This document shows positions 17,716-25,201 of a DNA stretch of 64,000 bases, one piece after another; within the stretch, counting starts at the first letter, position 1; each line of letters begins with the position of its first letter. This DNA is from JAEZPW01 sp035629075 (GTDB taxonomy: Bacteria; Acidobacteriota; Terriglobia; Terriglobales; Acidobacteriaceae), in the NCBI GenBank assembly GCA_035629075.1, contig DASPIK010000006.1, positions 24,781 to 88,780 of the forward strand, read 5' to 3'. The notes under the pieces are model-generated. The model made no database searches and was not told the DNA's origin. It saw nothing but the letters and a program-made list of their open reading frames with translations. The position numbers were made by a program, and so were the translations under genes.

Positions 17716-18219
17716 ATGGACTTCTTCGAGACCGTCGAGCGAAGGCAATCGGTTCGCGCTTTCGCGTCAACCCCACTACCTGAGCAACAGTTGCAGGCGA
17801 TACTTGAAGCTACGAACCGGGCCCCCTCGGCGGGAAACTTCCAGTCCTTCCAAATTTATCGCGTCGACGATCATGAAAAGCGGGTCGCGCTGACGGCTGC
17901 CACTTTCGGGCAGAACTTTGTCGTGCAAGCCCCGGTATCGCTGGTGTTTTGCGCTGATCCGTCGCGCTGCGAGTACGAACCCGGTGACCTTTATGCTCTT
18001 GAGGATGCGACGATAGCTTGCACGTTCGCCATGCTGGCCGCGACGGCTGTTGGCTTGTCCACCTGCTGGATCGGCGCATTCAAGCCAGAATCCGTTGCAG
18101 AAGTGATCGGCGCACCGAACGGGCAAACGCCGGTGGCGATCCTGCCGATTGGGTACGCGGCTGAGACCCCCGAGCGCACTTCGCGCCGACAACTTTCGGA
18201 CCTGATTCGAACGGTTTAG
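17716..18219 (+). CDS. Nitroreductase-family protein
   Basis: A 167-residue FMN-binding protein of the nitroreductase fold. MDFFETVERRQSVRAFASTPL carries the FMN-phosphate Arg cluster RRQSVR, ATNRAPSAGNFQSFQIY is the second FMN motif, and the C-terminus has the PIGYAAETPERTSRR segment. It is shorter than classical NfsB and fits the compact thermophile-like nitroreductase group. The start has GAGG 7 bases upstream. Substrate unknown. Confidence 0.9.
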   Translation: MDFFETVERRQSVRAFASTPLPEQQLQAILEATNRAPSAGNFQSFQIYRVDDHEKRVALTAATFGQNFVVQAPVSLVFCADPSRCEYEPGDLYALEDATIACTFAMLAATAVGLSTCWIGAFKPESVAEVIGAPNGQTPVAILPIGYAAETPERTSRRQLSDLIRTV

Positions 18220-18242
18220 CGACGCCGAACCGATTCGCGAAC

Positions 18243-18272
18243 TTGTTGTGAGCTCCCGGTTTGTAGGATAAT
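18243..18272 (+). promoter_or_regulatory. Candidate promoter of the sensor kinase operon
   Basis: TTGTTG and GATAAT separated by 18 bases, about 100 bases before the kinase start. The -10 matches the sigma-70 consensus well; the -35 is weaker. Confidence 0.45.
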
Positions 18273-18369
18273 CCGCGCGCAAGCTGCGCACGTCGAGCGC
18301 TGTCCGGGCGTTCTGCCCCGCCTTGTGTTCGTTCGGCATGGTGCAAGCAGCAAGCGAGGGGTCTAGCGG

Positions 18370-20124
18370 ATGCGGAATTTGGCTGCCGGTGAAAGACACC
18401 GTGTAGAGATCGTGCTGGCGACTGCTCGGGTTCTGCTCGCCGGGACCGTTTTTGCAGTCATCACAATCGACCCCACAGAGCCAAGCTGGGCTCCGCCGCT
18501 CGCATACCGGTTCCTGTTCTGGTACCTGTGCTATAGTGTCGCACTTCTGCTGCTGCTTCGGACCCGTTCCGCGCATACCCGTACCTTTCTCTACGCAGTA
18601 CAGGTTGTCGATATCGCCTGGCCAACAGTGATCAGTTTGTTCACGGAAGGCCCAAATCCTCCGTTCTTCCTGTTCTACGTCTTTGTCCTGTTTGCAGCTG
18701 CCTACCGCTGGGGCATGCGGGAGACGCTCGCAACCACCTTCATGTTGATGATTGCGTTGGTGGTTCAGGCCAGCGTAGCGAGGTCAACACCCCTTTCCGA
18801 GCTTCGTTATGAACCATTCGAGCCTGTGCGAGTATGGAGCAGAGCCGGCTACCTGCTGATCATCGGTCTGCTGGCAGGCTACCTTGGGGAACAGCAACGC
18901 CATTCGCGCGATGACACCGCAGCTATCGCACGCCTGATCGGGTGTGTTCGCCTGCAGGACGGCTTCAAGGTAACGGTATCAGCGCTGCTCGACGAGACAA
19001 TGAGGATTTTCAGGGCGCAGCGAATCGTGCTGATCTCCACTGACCGGCTAAGTGGGCGCTCGTTCCTCTGGGACGCGGTGCGCCCAAGTCCTCGCGCATC
19101 CCTGAAGGTCTCTTCCCGAGAACTGACACCGCACGAACGCGTCAATTACACCTTCAGCTTGCCTTCCTCCGTCGTGCGCGCTGTCAGGCGCGGCAAATCA
19201 CGCGTGAAGTTGCAGATCTTGACGGGAGCCCGCGACCGCCTTGTTGGGACTCCCGGCGACATACCTCCCAACTTTGTCGAAGCTTTCCCGTTCTCGCGCG
19301 CGGTGATCTTTGACTTCGCCCTTGGAGACGAAACCTCCAGCCGGGCATTCCTGCTCGACAACAGGTTCGGCTGGCGCGGCGGGCGTGCACTGCGGTTTCT
19401 TCATCGTGCAATTCATGAAGTCGGACCAGCAATTCACAACATCTATTTGTTACGGCGTCTGCGCCGCGAGGCCCGAGCGGTAGAACGCGCACGTATGGCC
19501 CGTGATCTTCACGACGGAGTTGTCCAGTCGCTCTTCGGAATTGAAATGCGACTGCACCTGCTTCGAAAGCAGACTTCCGCTCAGCCAGCCGTCTCAGGAG
19601 AGCTATTGAACATCCAGCACCTCGTGCATAACGAGTTCTTGAATCTTCGAGAACTTGTGCAGGAAGTGCGGGCACTCGACGTTACGCCCGAGCGTCTTCT
19701 AGATTTCCTGGCTGAGACGGTCGAGAAGTTTGGCCGGGAAACTGGGATTGAAGCGCAGTTCGTGTGTGAAACCGATCACGTTGATTTGCCTCCGCGACAC
19801 TGCCGTGAGATAGCGCGAATCGTTCACGAAGGTCTTGTCAATGTCCGCAAACACAGCGGTGCGCGTAACGTGATTGTACGGCTGAATTCGCAGCGAGATG
19901 ATCTCCACCTTGTGATCGAGGACAACGGCGACGGATTCGATTTCTCCGGCACACTCGATTTGGACGATCTGGACCGTACGCGTAAGGGGCCACTGGTTAT
20001 AAAAGAGCGGGTTCGCTCGATGGCCGGAAGCCTGAAGATTGACTCGACACCCGGACGCGGCTCGCGTCTCGAAATCACCCTGGCAAAGGAAGCGTATGAA
20101 CCTCATGCAGCCACTGCATCCTGA
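18370..20124 (+). CDS. NarL-type membrane sensor histidine kinase
   Basis: A 584-residue kinase: about six N-terminal helices (residues 15-175), a GAF-like region (200-365), a HisKA_3 dimerisation domain with phosphoacceptor His381 in MARDLHDGVVQSLFGIEMRL, and a C-terminal HATPase domain (IVHEGLVNVRKHSGA N-box, EDNGDGFDF, GRGSRLEI). This is the architecture of the LiaS/DesK/NarX group. The start has GAGGGG upstream. It overlaps the response-regulator gene by 29 bases, so the two form a coupled pair. The signal is unknown. Confidence 0.93.
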   Translation: MRNLAAGERHRVEIVLATARVLLAGTVFAVITIDPTEPSWAPPLAYRFLFWYLCYSVALLLLLRTRSAHTRTFLYAVQVVDIAWPTVISLFTEGPNPPFFLFYVFVLFAAAYRWGMRETLATTFMLMIALVVQASVARSTPLSELRYEPFEPVRVWSRAGYLLIIGLLAGYLGEQQRHSRDDTAAIARLIGCVRLQDGFKVTVSALLDETMRIFRAQRIVLISTDRLSGRSFLWDAVRPSPRASLKVSSRELTPHERVNYTFSLPSSVVRAVRRGKSRVKLQILTGARDRLVGTPGDIPPNFVEAFPFSRAVIFDFALGDETSSRAFLLDNRFGWRGGRALRFLHRAIHEVGPAIHNIYLLRRLRREARAVERARMARDLHDGVVQSLFGIEMRLHLLRKQTSAQPAVSGELLNIQHLVHNEFLNLRELVQEVRALDVTPERLLDFLAETVEKFGRETGIEAQFVCETDHVDLPPRHCREIARIVHEGLVNVRKHSGARNVIVRLNSQRDDLHLVIEDNGDGFDFSGTLDLDDLDRTRKGPLVIKERVRSMAGSLKIDSTPGRGSRLEITLAKEAYEPHAATAS

Positions 20125-20785
20125 GCAGATCAGCATCGTGATCGCTGACGACCATGCCATCGTGCGTGACGGTCTCAAACGGCTACTCCACGAGGAACCC
20201 GATTTCGTCGTGATCGCCGAGGCTCATGACGGCGAACAGGCCTTGGCCATGACGCGCGAATTGCGCCCGGCAATCCTGCTCCTGGACGTCGCCATGCCGG
20301 TCCTGGATGGAATTGAAGTATTGCGCCACTTGGCGGAAATGGCTGTCCCGACCCGCATCATTCTGCTGACCGCCGCGATCACGCGCGCTCAGATCCGCAC
20401 CGCCCTCGAACTGGGTGCACGCGGCGTGATAATGAAGACTTCAGCAATCGACACCCTCGTCAAAAGCATTCGCTGCGTGCTAGCCGGAGAGTTCTGGGTA
20501 GATCGCTCCACTCTCGTGGACATGGTGCGCCCGGCAAGGGAGGAATCTCCGGCAGCCGATCTGACTCCGCGCGAAATGGAACTAGTGGAAGAGATAGCTT
20601 CCGGCAGTTGCAACCGCGACATCGCTGAGAAGTTCGCAATCAGCGAAAAGACTGTCAAGCGGCACCTCGTCAACATCTTCGATAAACTCGGCGTGTCGAG
20701 CCGGCTCGAACTGGCGGTGTTCGCGATGCATCAAGGTATCGTCAAGCCGAAGCCCAACGATGCTATTCGCGAAAAACGAAGATAA
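20096..20785 (+). CDS. LuxR/NarL-family response regulator
   Basis: A 229-residue regulator: receiver domain with IVIADDHAIVRDGL, phosphoacceptor Asp64 in LLLDVAMPVLDG, Thr/Lys switch residues (LLTAA, MKTS), and a C-terminal LuxR helix-turn-helix (LTPREMELVEEIASGSCNRDIAEKF ... SEKTVKRHL). I chose the ATG at 20096, with AAGGA upstream inside the kinase gene, over a start 57 bases earlier. It is the partner of the overlapping histidine kinase. Confidence 0.94.
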   Translation: MNLMQPLHPEQISIVIADDHAIVRDGLKRLLHEEPDFVVIAEAHDGEQALAMTRELRPAILLLDVAMPVLDGIEVLRHLAEMAVPTRIILLTAAITRAQIRTALELGARGVIMKTSAIDTLVKSIRCVLAGEFWVDRSTLVDMVRPAREESPAADLTPREMELVEEIASGSCNRDIAEKFAISEKTVKRHLVNIFDKLGVSSRLELAVFAMHQGIVKPKPNDAIREKRR

Positions 20786-20797
20786 GAAGGCAAATTG

Positions 20798-20841
20798 GGC
20801 ATTGCCAAACCCACCGCCCACCCGTACCCGGCATTGGCAAA
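20798..20841. repeat. Direct repeat GGCATTGSCAAA upstream of an oxidoreductase gene
   Basis: GGCATTGCCAAA at 20798-20809 and GGCATTGGCAAA at 20830-20841 differ at one base and start 32 bases apart, about three helical turns, just before the gene at 20881. Could be a regulator-binding pair; nothing proves it. Confidence 0.35.
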
Positions 20842-20880
20842 ACTTGCATCAATCAGTTCCTTACGGATGCGGGCAGAGCA

Positions 20881-22338
20881 ATGCAAACACCTGACCTGAA
20901 CGTCCCGATGGCCGAAGTTTACGTCATCGGTTCCGGCCCAAACGGACTATCTGCTGCCATCGTTGCTGCAAGCGCAGGTGCAAGGGTGGTGGTTATCGAA
21001 GGCGCAGGCGAGATAGGCGGTGGTACCCGTTCTGCTCATCTGACGCTGCCGGGGTTCGTCCACGACATCTGTTCCGCGGTCCACCCGCTCGCGGTCGGAT
21101 CACCGTTCTTCAGTACGCTTCCGTTGGCTCAACACGGTCTGGAATGGGTTCATCCGGAGGCACCACTCGCCCACCCTATGGATGACGGCACGGCAGTTCT
21201 GCTTGAACGATCCATAAATGAGACGGCTCTCGGCCTGGGACCGGATGCGCGGGCTTACCGCACGCTCATGACGCCGCTGGTCGAAAACTGGGCGAACTTG
21301 TCGCGGGAGGTTCTTGCGCCCCTCCGACTGACTAGACGTCCGGTGATGTTGGGTCGCTTCGGCCTGCAAGCGCTGCGCCCTGCGCGGGCGCTCGCTGAAT
21401 CGATCTTCTCCGGACGAAGGGCACGCGCGCTGTTCGCCGGAATCGCTGCGCATTCTATGCTGCCGCTGGAAAAAGTTGGGACATCGGGCTTCGGACTCGT
21501 GCTCGCGGCCGCGGGCCATGCCGTGGGCTGGCCCGTGCCGCGCGGCGGCGCGCAGCGGATCGCGGACGTTCTCGCGAGGCATCTGGCGTCCCTTGGTGGG
21601 CAAGTCGTCACGTCCACTCCTGTTGCGTCACTTGAACAGTTGCCGCCCAGTCGGGTCATCCTCTGCGACTTCGGTCCGTACCAGTTGGCTAACGTAGCCG
21701 GGAGTAGGCTTCCGCGACGCTTTCTCGAGGTGCTGCGGCGTTACCGTTACGGTGCCGCCGCGTTCAAAGTGGATTATGCCCTGCGTGAACCCATACCGTG
21801 GAAAGCGCCTGAATGCGCACGAGCCGGAACCATTCATTTGGGCGGCTCTCTCGAGGAGATCGCAGCAGCTGAACGCGCGGTCTGGTTCGGCAGGTGCCCC
21901 GAGCGCCCTTTGGTTTTGGTTTCGGAGGCGACGCGGTTCGATGCATCGCGCGCTCCGAAGGGGAGGCACATTGCCTGGACGTACTGCCACGTGCCTCACG
22001 GATCCTCAGTCGACATGCTCTCCCGCCTTGAAGCACAGATCGAGCGCTTTGCGCCCGGATTTCGCGACGTTGTTCTCGAACGTTCAATCATGAATCCTGA
22101 AGCATTCGAGCGCCACAACCCGAACCTGATTGGGGGGGACATTAACGGCGGCGCTGCCGATTTGTTTCAACTGTTCACGCGTCCGACTGCTCGCCTCTAT
22201 GGCACTCCGGTGGAGGGCTTATACCTTTGCTCTGCGTCAACGCCCCCGGGCGGAGGCGTACACGGGATGTGCGGTTATTACGCCACACAGCTCGCGATGC
22301 GTCAGGTATTCGGACGTCGAATCACATTGCCGTCTTGA
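20881..22338 (+). CDS. Phytoene-desaturase-like FAD-dependent oxidoreductase
   Basis: A 485-residue protein of the NAD(P)/FAD family that includes phytoene desaturase CrtI and human PYROXD2. The FAD site is VYVIGSGPNGLSAAIVAASAGARVVVIEG with EIGGGTRS, then PGFVHDICSAVHPLA, a signature of the PYROXD2-like branch. The C-terminus is LYLCSASTPPGGGVHGMCGYYA, the flavin-closing motif. No other carotenoid genes are nearby, so a carotenoid role is not supported by context. It follows the two-component pair by 95 bases. Confidence 0.9.
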   Translation: MQTPDLNVPMAEVYVIGSGPNGLSAAIVAASAGARVVVIEGAGEIGGGTRSAHLTLPGFVHDICSAVHPLAVGSPFFSTLPLAQHGLEWVHPEAPLAHPMDDGTAVLLERSINETALGLGPDARAYRTLMTPLVENWANLSREVLAPLRLTRRPVMLGRFGLQALRPARALAESIFSGRRARALFAGIAAHSMLPLEKVGTSGFGLVLAAAGHAVGWPVPRGGAQRIADVLARHLASLGGQVVTSTPVASLEQLPPSRVILCDFGPYQLANVAGSRLPRRFLEVLRRYRYGAAAFKVDYALREPIPWKAPECARAGTIHLGGSLEEIAAAERAVWFGRCPERPLVLVSEATRFDASRAPKGRHIAWTYCHVPHGSSVDMLSRLEAQIERFAPGFRDVVLERSIMNPEAFERHNPNLIGGDINGGAADLFQLFTRPTARLYGTPVEGLYLCSASTPPGGGVHGMCGYYATQLAMRQVFGRRITLPS

Positions 22339-22469
22339 CGGTGCTGGTTGCGGCCGGCTGAGGTTGGCTCCTGCCCCAACCAGGCTCCGCCCCCATTGAC
22401 ATCTGCCAACCAGGGTCCGGCATCAGAGCGATCATCCGCGATTAGGCACGTGCAGGAGACAAACGGCGC

Positions 22470-23285
22470 ATGGACCGCAAGGATGACCGGGATTTCCGTC
22501 CCCCTGATCAGAGGAACGTCAGCCACAAGGATGACGAGCAGCGGTTCCGTGAGCATTACGATGCCCGGGATGCAGGAATGCCCATCAACCGAGATCGCTC
22601 GGAACGGTATCAAGACCGCGACCTCACGCGCGAGGCCACGGAGCCTCGGCGGCAGGAGTACGAGGCGCGCAGAGAAGGTCGCGACGTGCATATCGAGCGC
22701 GACGAACCGCCCCGTCAGGGCGGCAGGTTCGACAACATGGATCGATGGCAGCCTGGAATGAGATCCGACTACTCACCCCAGCAGGATTGGCGGCGGCAGG
22801 AGTTCGGCGTCGGACCGGAATACGGCCCCGATTACGCGTTTCGTGATTTCGGACGCGCCGACTCCATTCGGGATAAGTGGGTTCACGACCTTCGCGAGCG
22901 ACATCCGGAGCGGGATCGCAACTCCTGGACCTCGGAGCCGTACTACTCGGATTACGGGAGATCAGAGCGGGAACATTCTGGCGAACGCCCGACGAGCCGG
23001 CATGGACGTTTCACAGGCGTCGGTCCGAAGGGATATAAGCGCTCCGACGAGAGAATCCGAGAAGACGTCTGCGAACGCCTTATGCAGCATCCGGATGTGG
23101 ATGCCTCCGACATCGAGGTTGCAGTCGAGCACGGCGAAGTCAGGCTTTCCGGCACGGTCCCGGATCGTGGGATGAAACGGCTGTCTGAAGACGCCATCTC
23201 GGAAATCCCGGGAGTGCAGGATGTTGACAACGGTCTGCGTATTCGACGCGAGCAGCCGGGCTCAGCTCCCGAACGAGCTGCATAA
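22470..23285 (+). CDS. BON-domain protein with Arg/Asp-rich disordered N-terminus
   Basis: A 271-residue protein. Residues 1 to about 185 are extremely rich in Arg, Asp, Glu, Tyr and Gly and look disordered. The C-terminal 75 residues form one BON domain (SDERIREDVCERLMQHPDVDASDIEVAVEHGEVRLSGTV ... GVQDVDNGL). BON domains bind membranes or other proteins in OsmY-like stress proteins. There is no signal peptide, so it is probably cytoplasmic, unlike OsmY. AGGAG lies upstream of the start. Function unknown. Confidence 0.82.
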   Translation: MDRKDDRDFRPPDQRNVSHKDDEQRFREHYDARDAGMPINRDRSERYQDRDLTREATEPRRQEYEARREGRDVHIERDEPPRQGGRFDNMDRWQPGMRSDYSPQQDWRRQEFGVGPEYGPDYAFRDFGRADSIRDKWVHDLRERHPERDRNSWTSEPYYSDYGRSEREHSGERPTSRHGRFTGVGPKGYKRSDERIREDVCERLMQHPDVDASDIEVAVEHGEVRLSGTVPDRGMKRLSEDAISEIPGVQDVDNGLRIRREQPGSAPERAA

Positions 23286-23519
23286 AGGGAGAGGCACCGC
23301 ATCTGCGCGACTTTGCTGTCTCGTCCCAAAGAAAAAGTGAAAGATGTTTTTCTCATCTGTTCCGTTTTGTATCCTCCTATCTCCTTCTCACGCATTCGAC
23401 TTGCCGGGTACGCAGGGGACAAAAATAGGCTTCGCTCGTCCTGTTGCTAGCTGCACAGAGCCCACGGCCTGCTTATCGCGTATCGCTACCAGAGCTCGGA
23501 TGCAACCGCGACAATTTAT

Positions 23520-23551
23520 TTGCTTGACTCAATCAAACAATGTGCTATCGT
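23520..23551 (+). promoter_or_regulatory. Promoter with overlapping inverted-repeat operator before the MarR-like gene
   Basis: TTGACT (23524-23529) and TATCGT (23546-23551) are 16 bases apart. An inverted repeat TTGCTTGA-5-TCAAACAA (23520-23540; 7 of 8 pairs) covers the -35 box. The predicted transcription start falls at or next to the ATG at 23558. Likely autorepression site. Confidence 0.7.
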
Positions 23552-23557
23552 TCTGCC

Positions 23558-24052
23558 ATGGCGACAAGAGGTTCAAGTGACGCGGTGATTTGGTGGGCGC
23601 AACTGGAACGGCTTTCACGGGTACTGGGGCGGGTGGGGCCAGATGAAGTCTGTTGCGGCGGACTGACTCCCAGGCAAACGGCCATTCTGAAGACCCTGGT
23701 TGCGAGCGAAGGCTCTCGGCTTTCGGACCTTGCGCAACAATCCGGGATCACGCCCAGCGCTATGACCAGAGTTCTGGAGAAGCTCGAATTTCATGGACTG
23801 GTGGAGCGGGTTCGCGGAGCGCAAGTTGATGGTCGGGCGGCGATGGTGCGCATCACTGCGCAGGGCCGAAGAGTTCGCGAGGATCTGGACAAACTCATGC
23901 TCGAGCGAGCGACCAGCATTCTCTCGGCTGTTCCTGACAGCGAGCGCGGGAACGTGATCCGAGCACTCAGAATCATCTGCGACGCACTAGAAAAGACCGG
24001 ATGCTGCGGCCCCGCCGCCTCAGCGAAACTCTTCTCGATCGAGACGAACTGA
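23558..24052 (+). CDS. MarR-like regulator with Cys pairs, probable arsenic-responsive repressor
   Basis: A 164-residue winged-helix regulator of the MarR type: LTPRQTAILKTLVASEGSRLSDLAQQSGITPSAMTRVLEKLEFHGLVERV, then the wing with DGRAAMVRITAQGR. Unusual for the family are Cys32-Cys33 (VCCGG) before the first DNA-binding helix and Cys141, Cys149 and Cys150 (TGCCGP) near the C-terminus; clustered thiols are what trivalent arsenic binds. The gene is followed 18 bases later by arsM. I chose ATG 23558 because the frame's earlier ATG lies inside the operator. There is no ribosome-binding site, consistent with a leaderless transcript. Arsenic sensing is inference. Confidence 0.87.
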   Translation: MATRGSSDAVIWWAQLERLSRVLGRVGPDEVCCGGLTPRQTAILKTLVASEGSRLSDLAQQSGITPSAMTRVLEKLEFHGLVERVRGAQVDGRAAMVRITAQGRRVREDLDKLMLERATSILSAVPDSERGNVIRALRIICDALEKTGCCGPAASAKLFSIETN

Positions 24053-24070
24053 TTAGGAAAGGAACAGATC

Positions 24071-24883
24071 ATGGCAGTGAAATCGGAAGAACTCAAGCAG
24101 GCAGTGCAGGAACGGTATGCGGCCATTGCACGTGGCGAGCGCTCAGGCTGCGGCTGCGGAACCACAACGAACGAATACGCTTCGGCGATTGGCTACTCGC
24201 CTGAAGACCTGGCGATCGCAGGCCAGGCGAACCTTGGCCTGGGTTGCGGCAATCCACTGGCCCTGGCCGACATTCAGCCGGGAACGACCGTTCTCGATTT
24301 AGGCAGCGGCGCCGGGTTCGACGCGTTCCTCGCCTGGCGGCGTGTCGGTCCTGCCGGGCGCGTCATCGGCGTGGACATGACTGACGACATGCTCGCCCAA
24401 GCACGCAAGAATGCTGAAACACTCGGTGCCTCCAATGTCGAGTTCCGTAAAGGCTTCATCGAGAAGCTACCCATCGAAGACGCCTCGGTGGACTTCGTGA
24501 TCAGCAACTGCGTGATTAACTTGAGCACCGACAAGCCTGCCGTTTTCCGCGAGATATTCCGCGTGCTCAAGCCCGGCGGCCGCTTCGCGGTGAGCGACAT
24601 CGTCCTGCTCGCGCCGTTGCCGGAGGAGATTGCGTCGGACGTCATCGCCTACACGGGCTGTGTGGCTGGAGCCAACTTCATGAACGAGTACGTAACGTTC
24701 GCGCTCGACGCAGGCCTCGCAGACCTGTCGATCCCGCAGATCACACGCGGCAAGGATCTGTCCACCATTCTTGCGCCCGATTCGATCGGCGGCAGCAAAA
24801 CTTGCTGCGGAGGGTCGCTGGCCGACGAGGCCGAGCGCGCGCTCGCTTCTATCAAGCTCAGCGGGCGCAAACCACAGGCCTGA
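24071..24883 (+). CDS. arsM: Arsenite S-adenosylmethionine methyltransferase
   Basis: A 270-residue methyltransferase that turns As(III) into methylated arsenicals using SAM and thiols. SAM motif VLDLGSGAGFDAFLA starts at residue 74. The three cysteines essential in ArsM are present: Cys59 (LGCGNP), Cys147 (SNCVIN) and Cys197 (YTGCVAG). Additional N-terminal Cys27 and Cys29 (SGCGCG) and a C-terminal TCCGG are also typical of bacterial ArsM. AGGA precedes the ATG. It forms an operon with the upstream MarR-like regulator. No arsenite efflux or arsenate reductase gene is visible in the window. Confidence 0.95.
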   Translation: MAVKSEELKQAVQERYAAIARGERSGCGCGTTTNEYASAIGYSPEDLAIAGQANLGLGCGNPLALADIQPGTTVLDLGSGAGFDAFLAWRRVGPAGRVIGVDMTDDMLAQARKNAETLGASNVEFRKGFIEKLPIEDASVDFVISNCVINLSTDKPAVFREIFRVLKPGGRFAVSDIVLLAPLPEEIASDVIAYTGCVAGANFMNEYVTFALDAGLADLSIPQITRGKDLSTILAPDSIGGSKTCCGGSLADEAERALASIKLSGRKPQA

Positions 24884-25006
24884 CAACTCAAACTGGGGCC
24901 GCACCCTTCCATTCAGCGCCGGGGGTGCCGCAGGCGGCCCGCGCCGTCGTCTCCGTAAACTTAATGGCAGCAAGCGTAGTATCGCGAAATCTCAGTCTTT
25001 GCACTT

Positions 25007-25033
25007 AGGACCGGCTCGCTGCCGGTCCTTTTT
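25007..25033 (+). terminator. Intrinsic terminator of the arsM operon
   Basis: Perfect nine-base-pair stem AGGACCGGC / GCCGGTCCT, loop TCGCT, followed by TTTT. The 120 bases between arsM and this hairpin hold no recognisable gene. Confidence 0.93.
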
Positions 25034-25201
25034 CGCGTTCGCAGCGTCCGTTCTGTGACGTTTTCCGTTTGACATCACGCCTTTCCGAACTGAACATTTA
25101 TTTTTAGCAACTTACAAAAACTGGCATCGGTCTGGGCCGCTTTCCAATCGGGCCAGGCCGAGATCACCAAAATCGATAAAAACGAAAAGGTTGCAAATTA
25201 A

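Noticed and set aside
17776..18576. Minus-strand frame of 266 codons
   Set aside because: Antisense to the nitroreductase gene and the start of the sensor kinase; rich in Arg and Ser as expected for a shadow frame.
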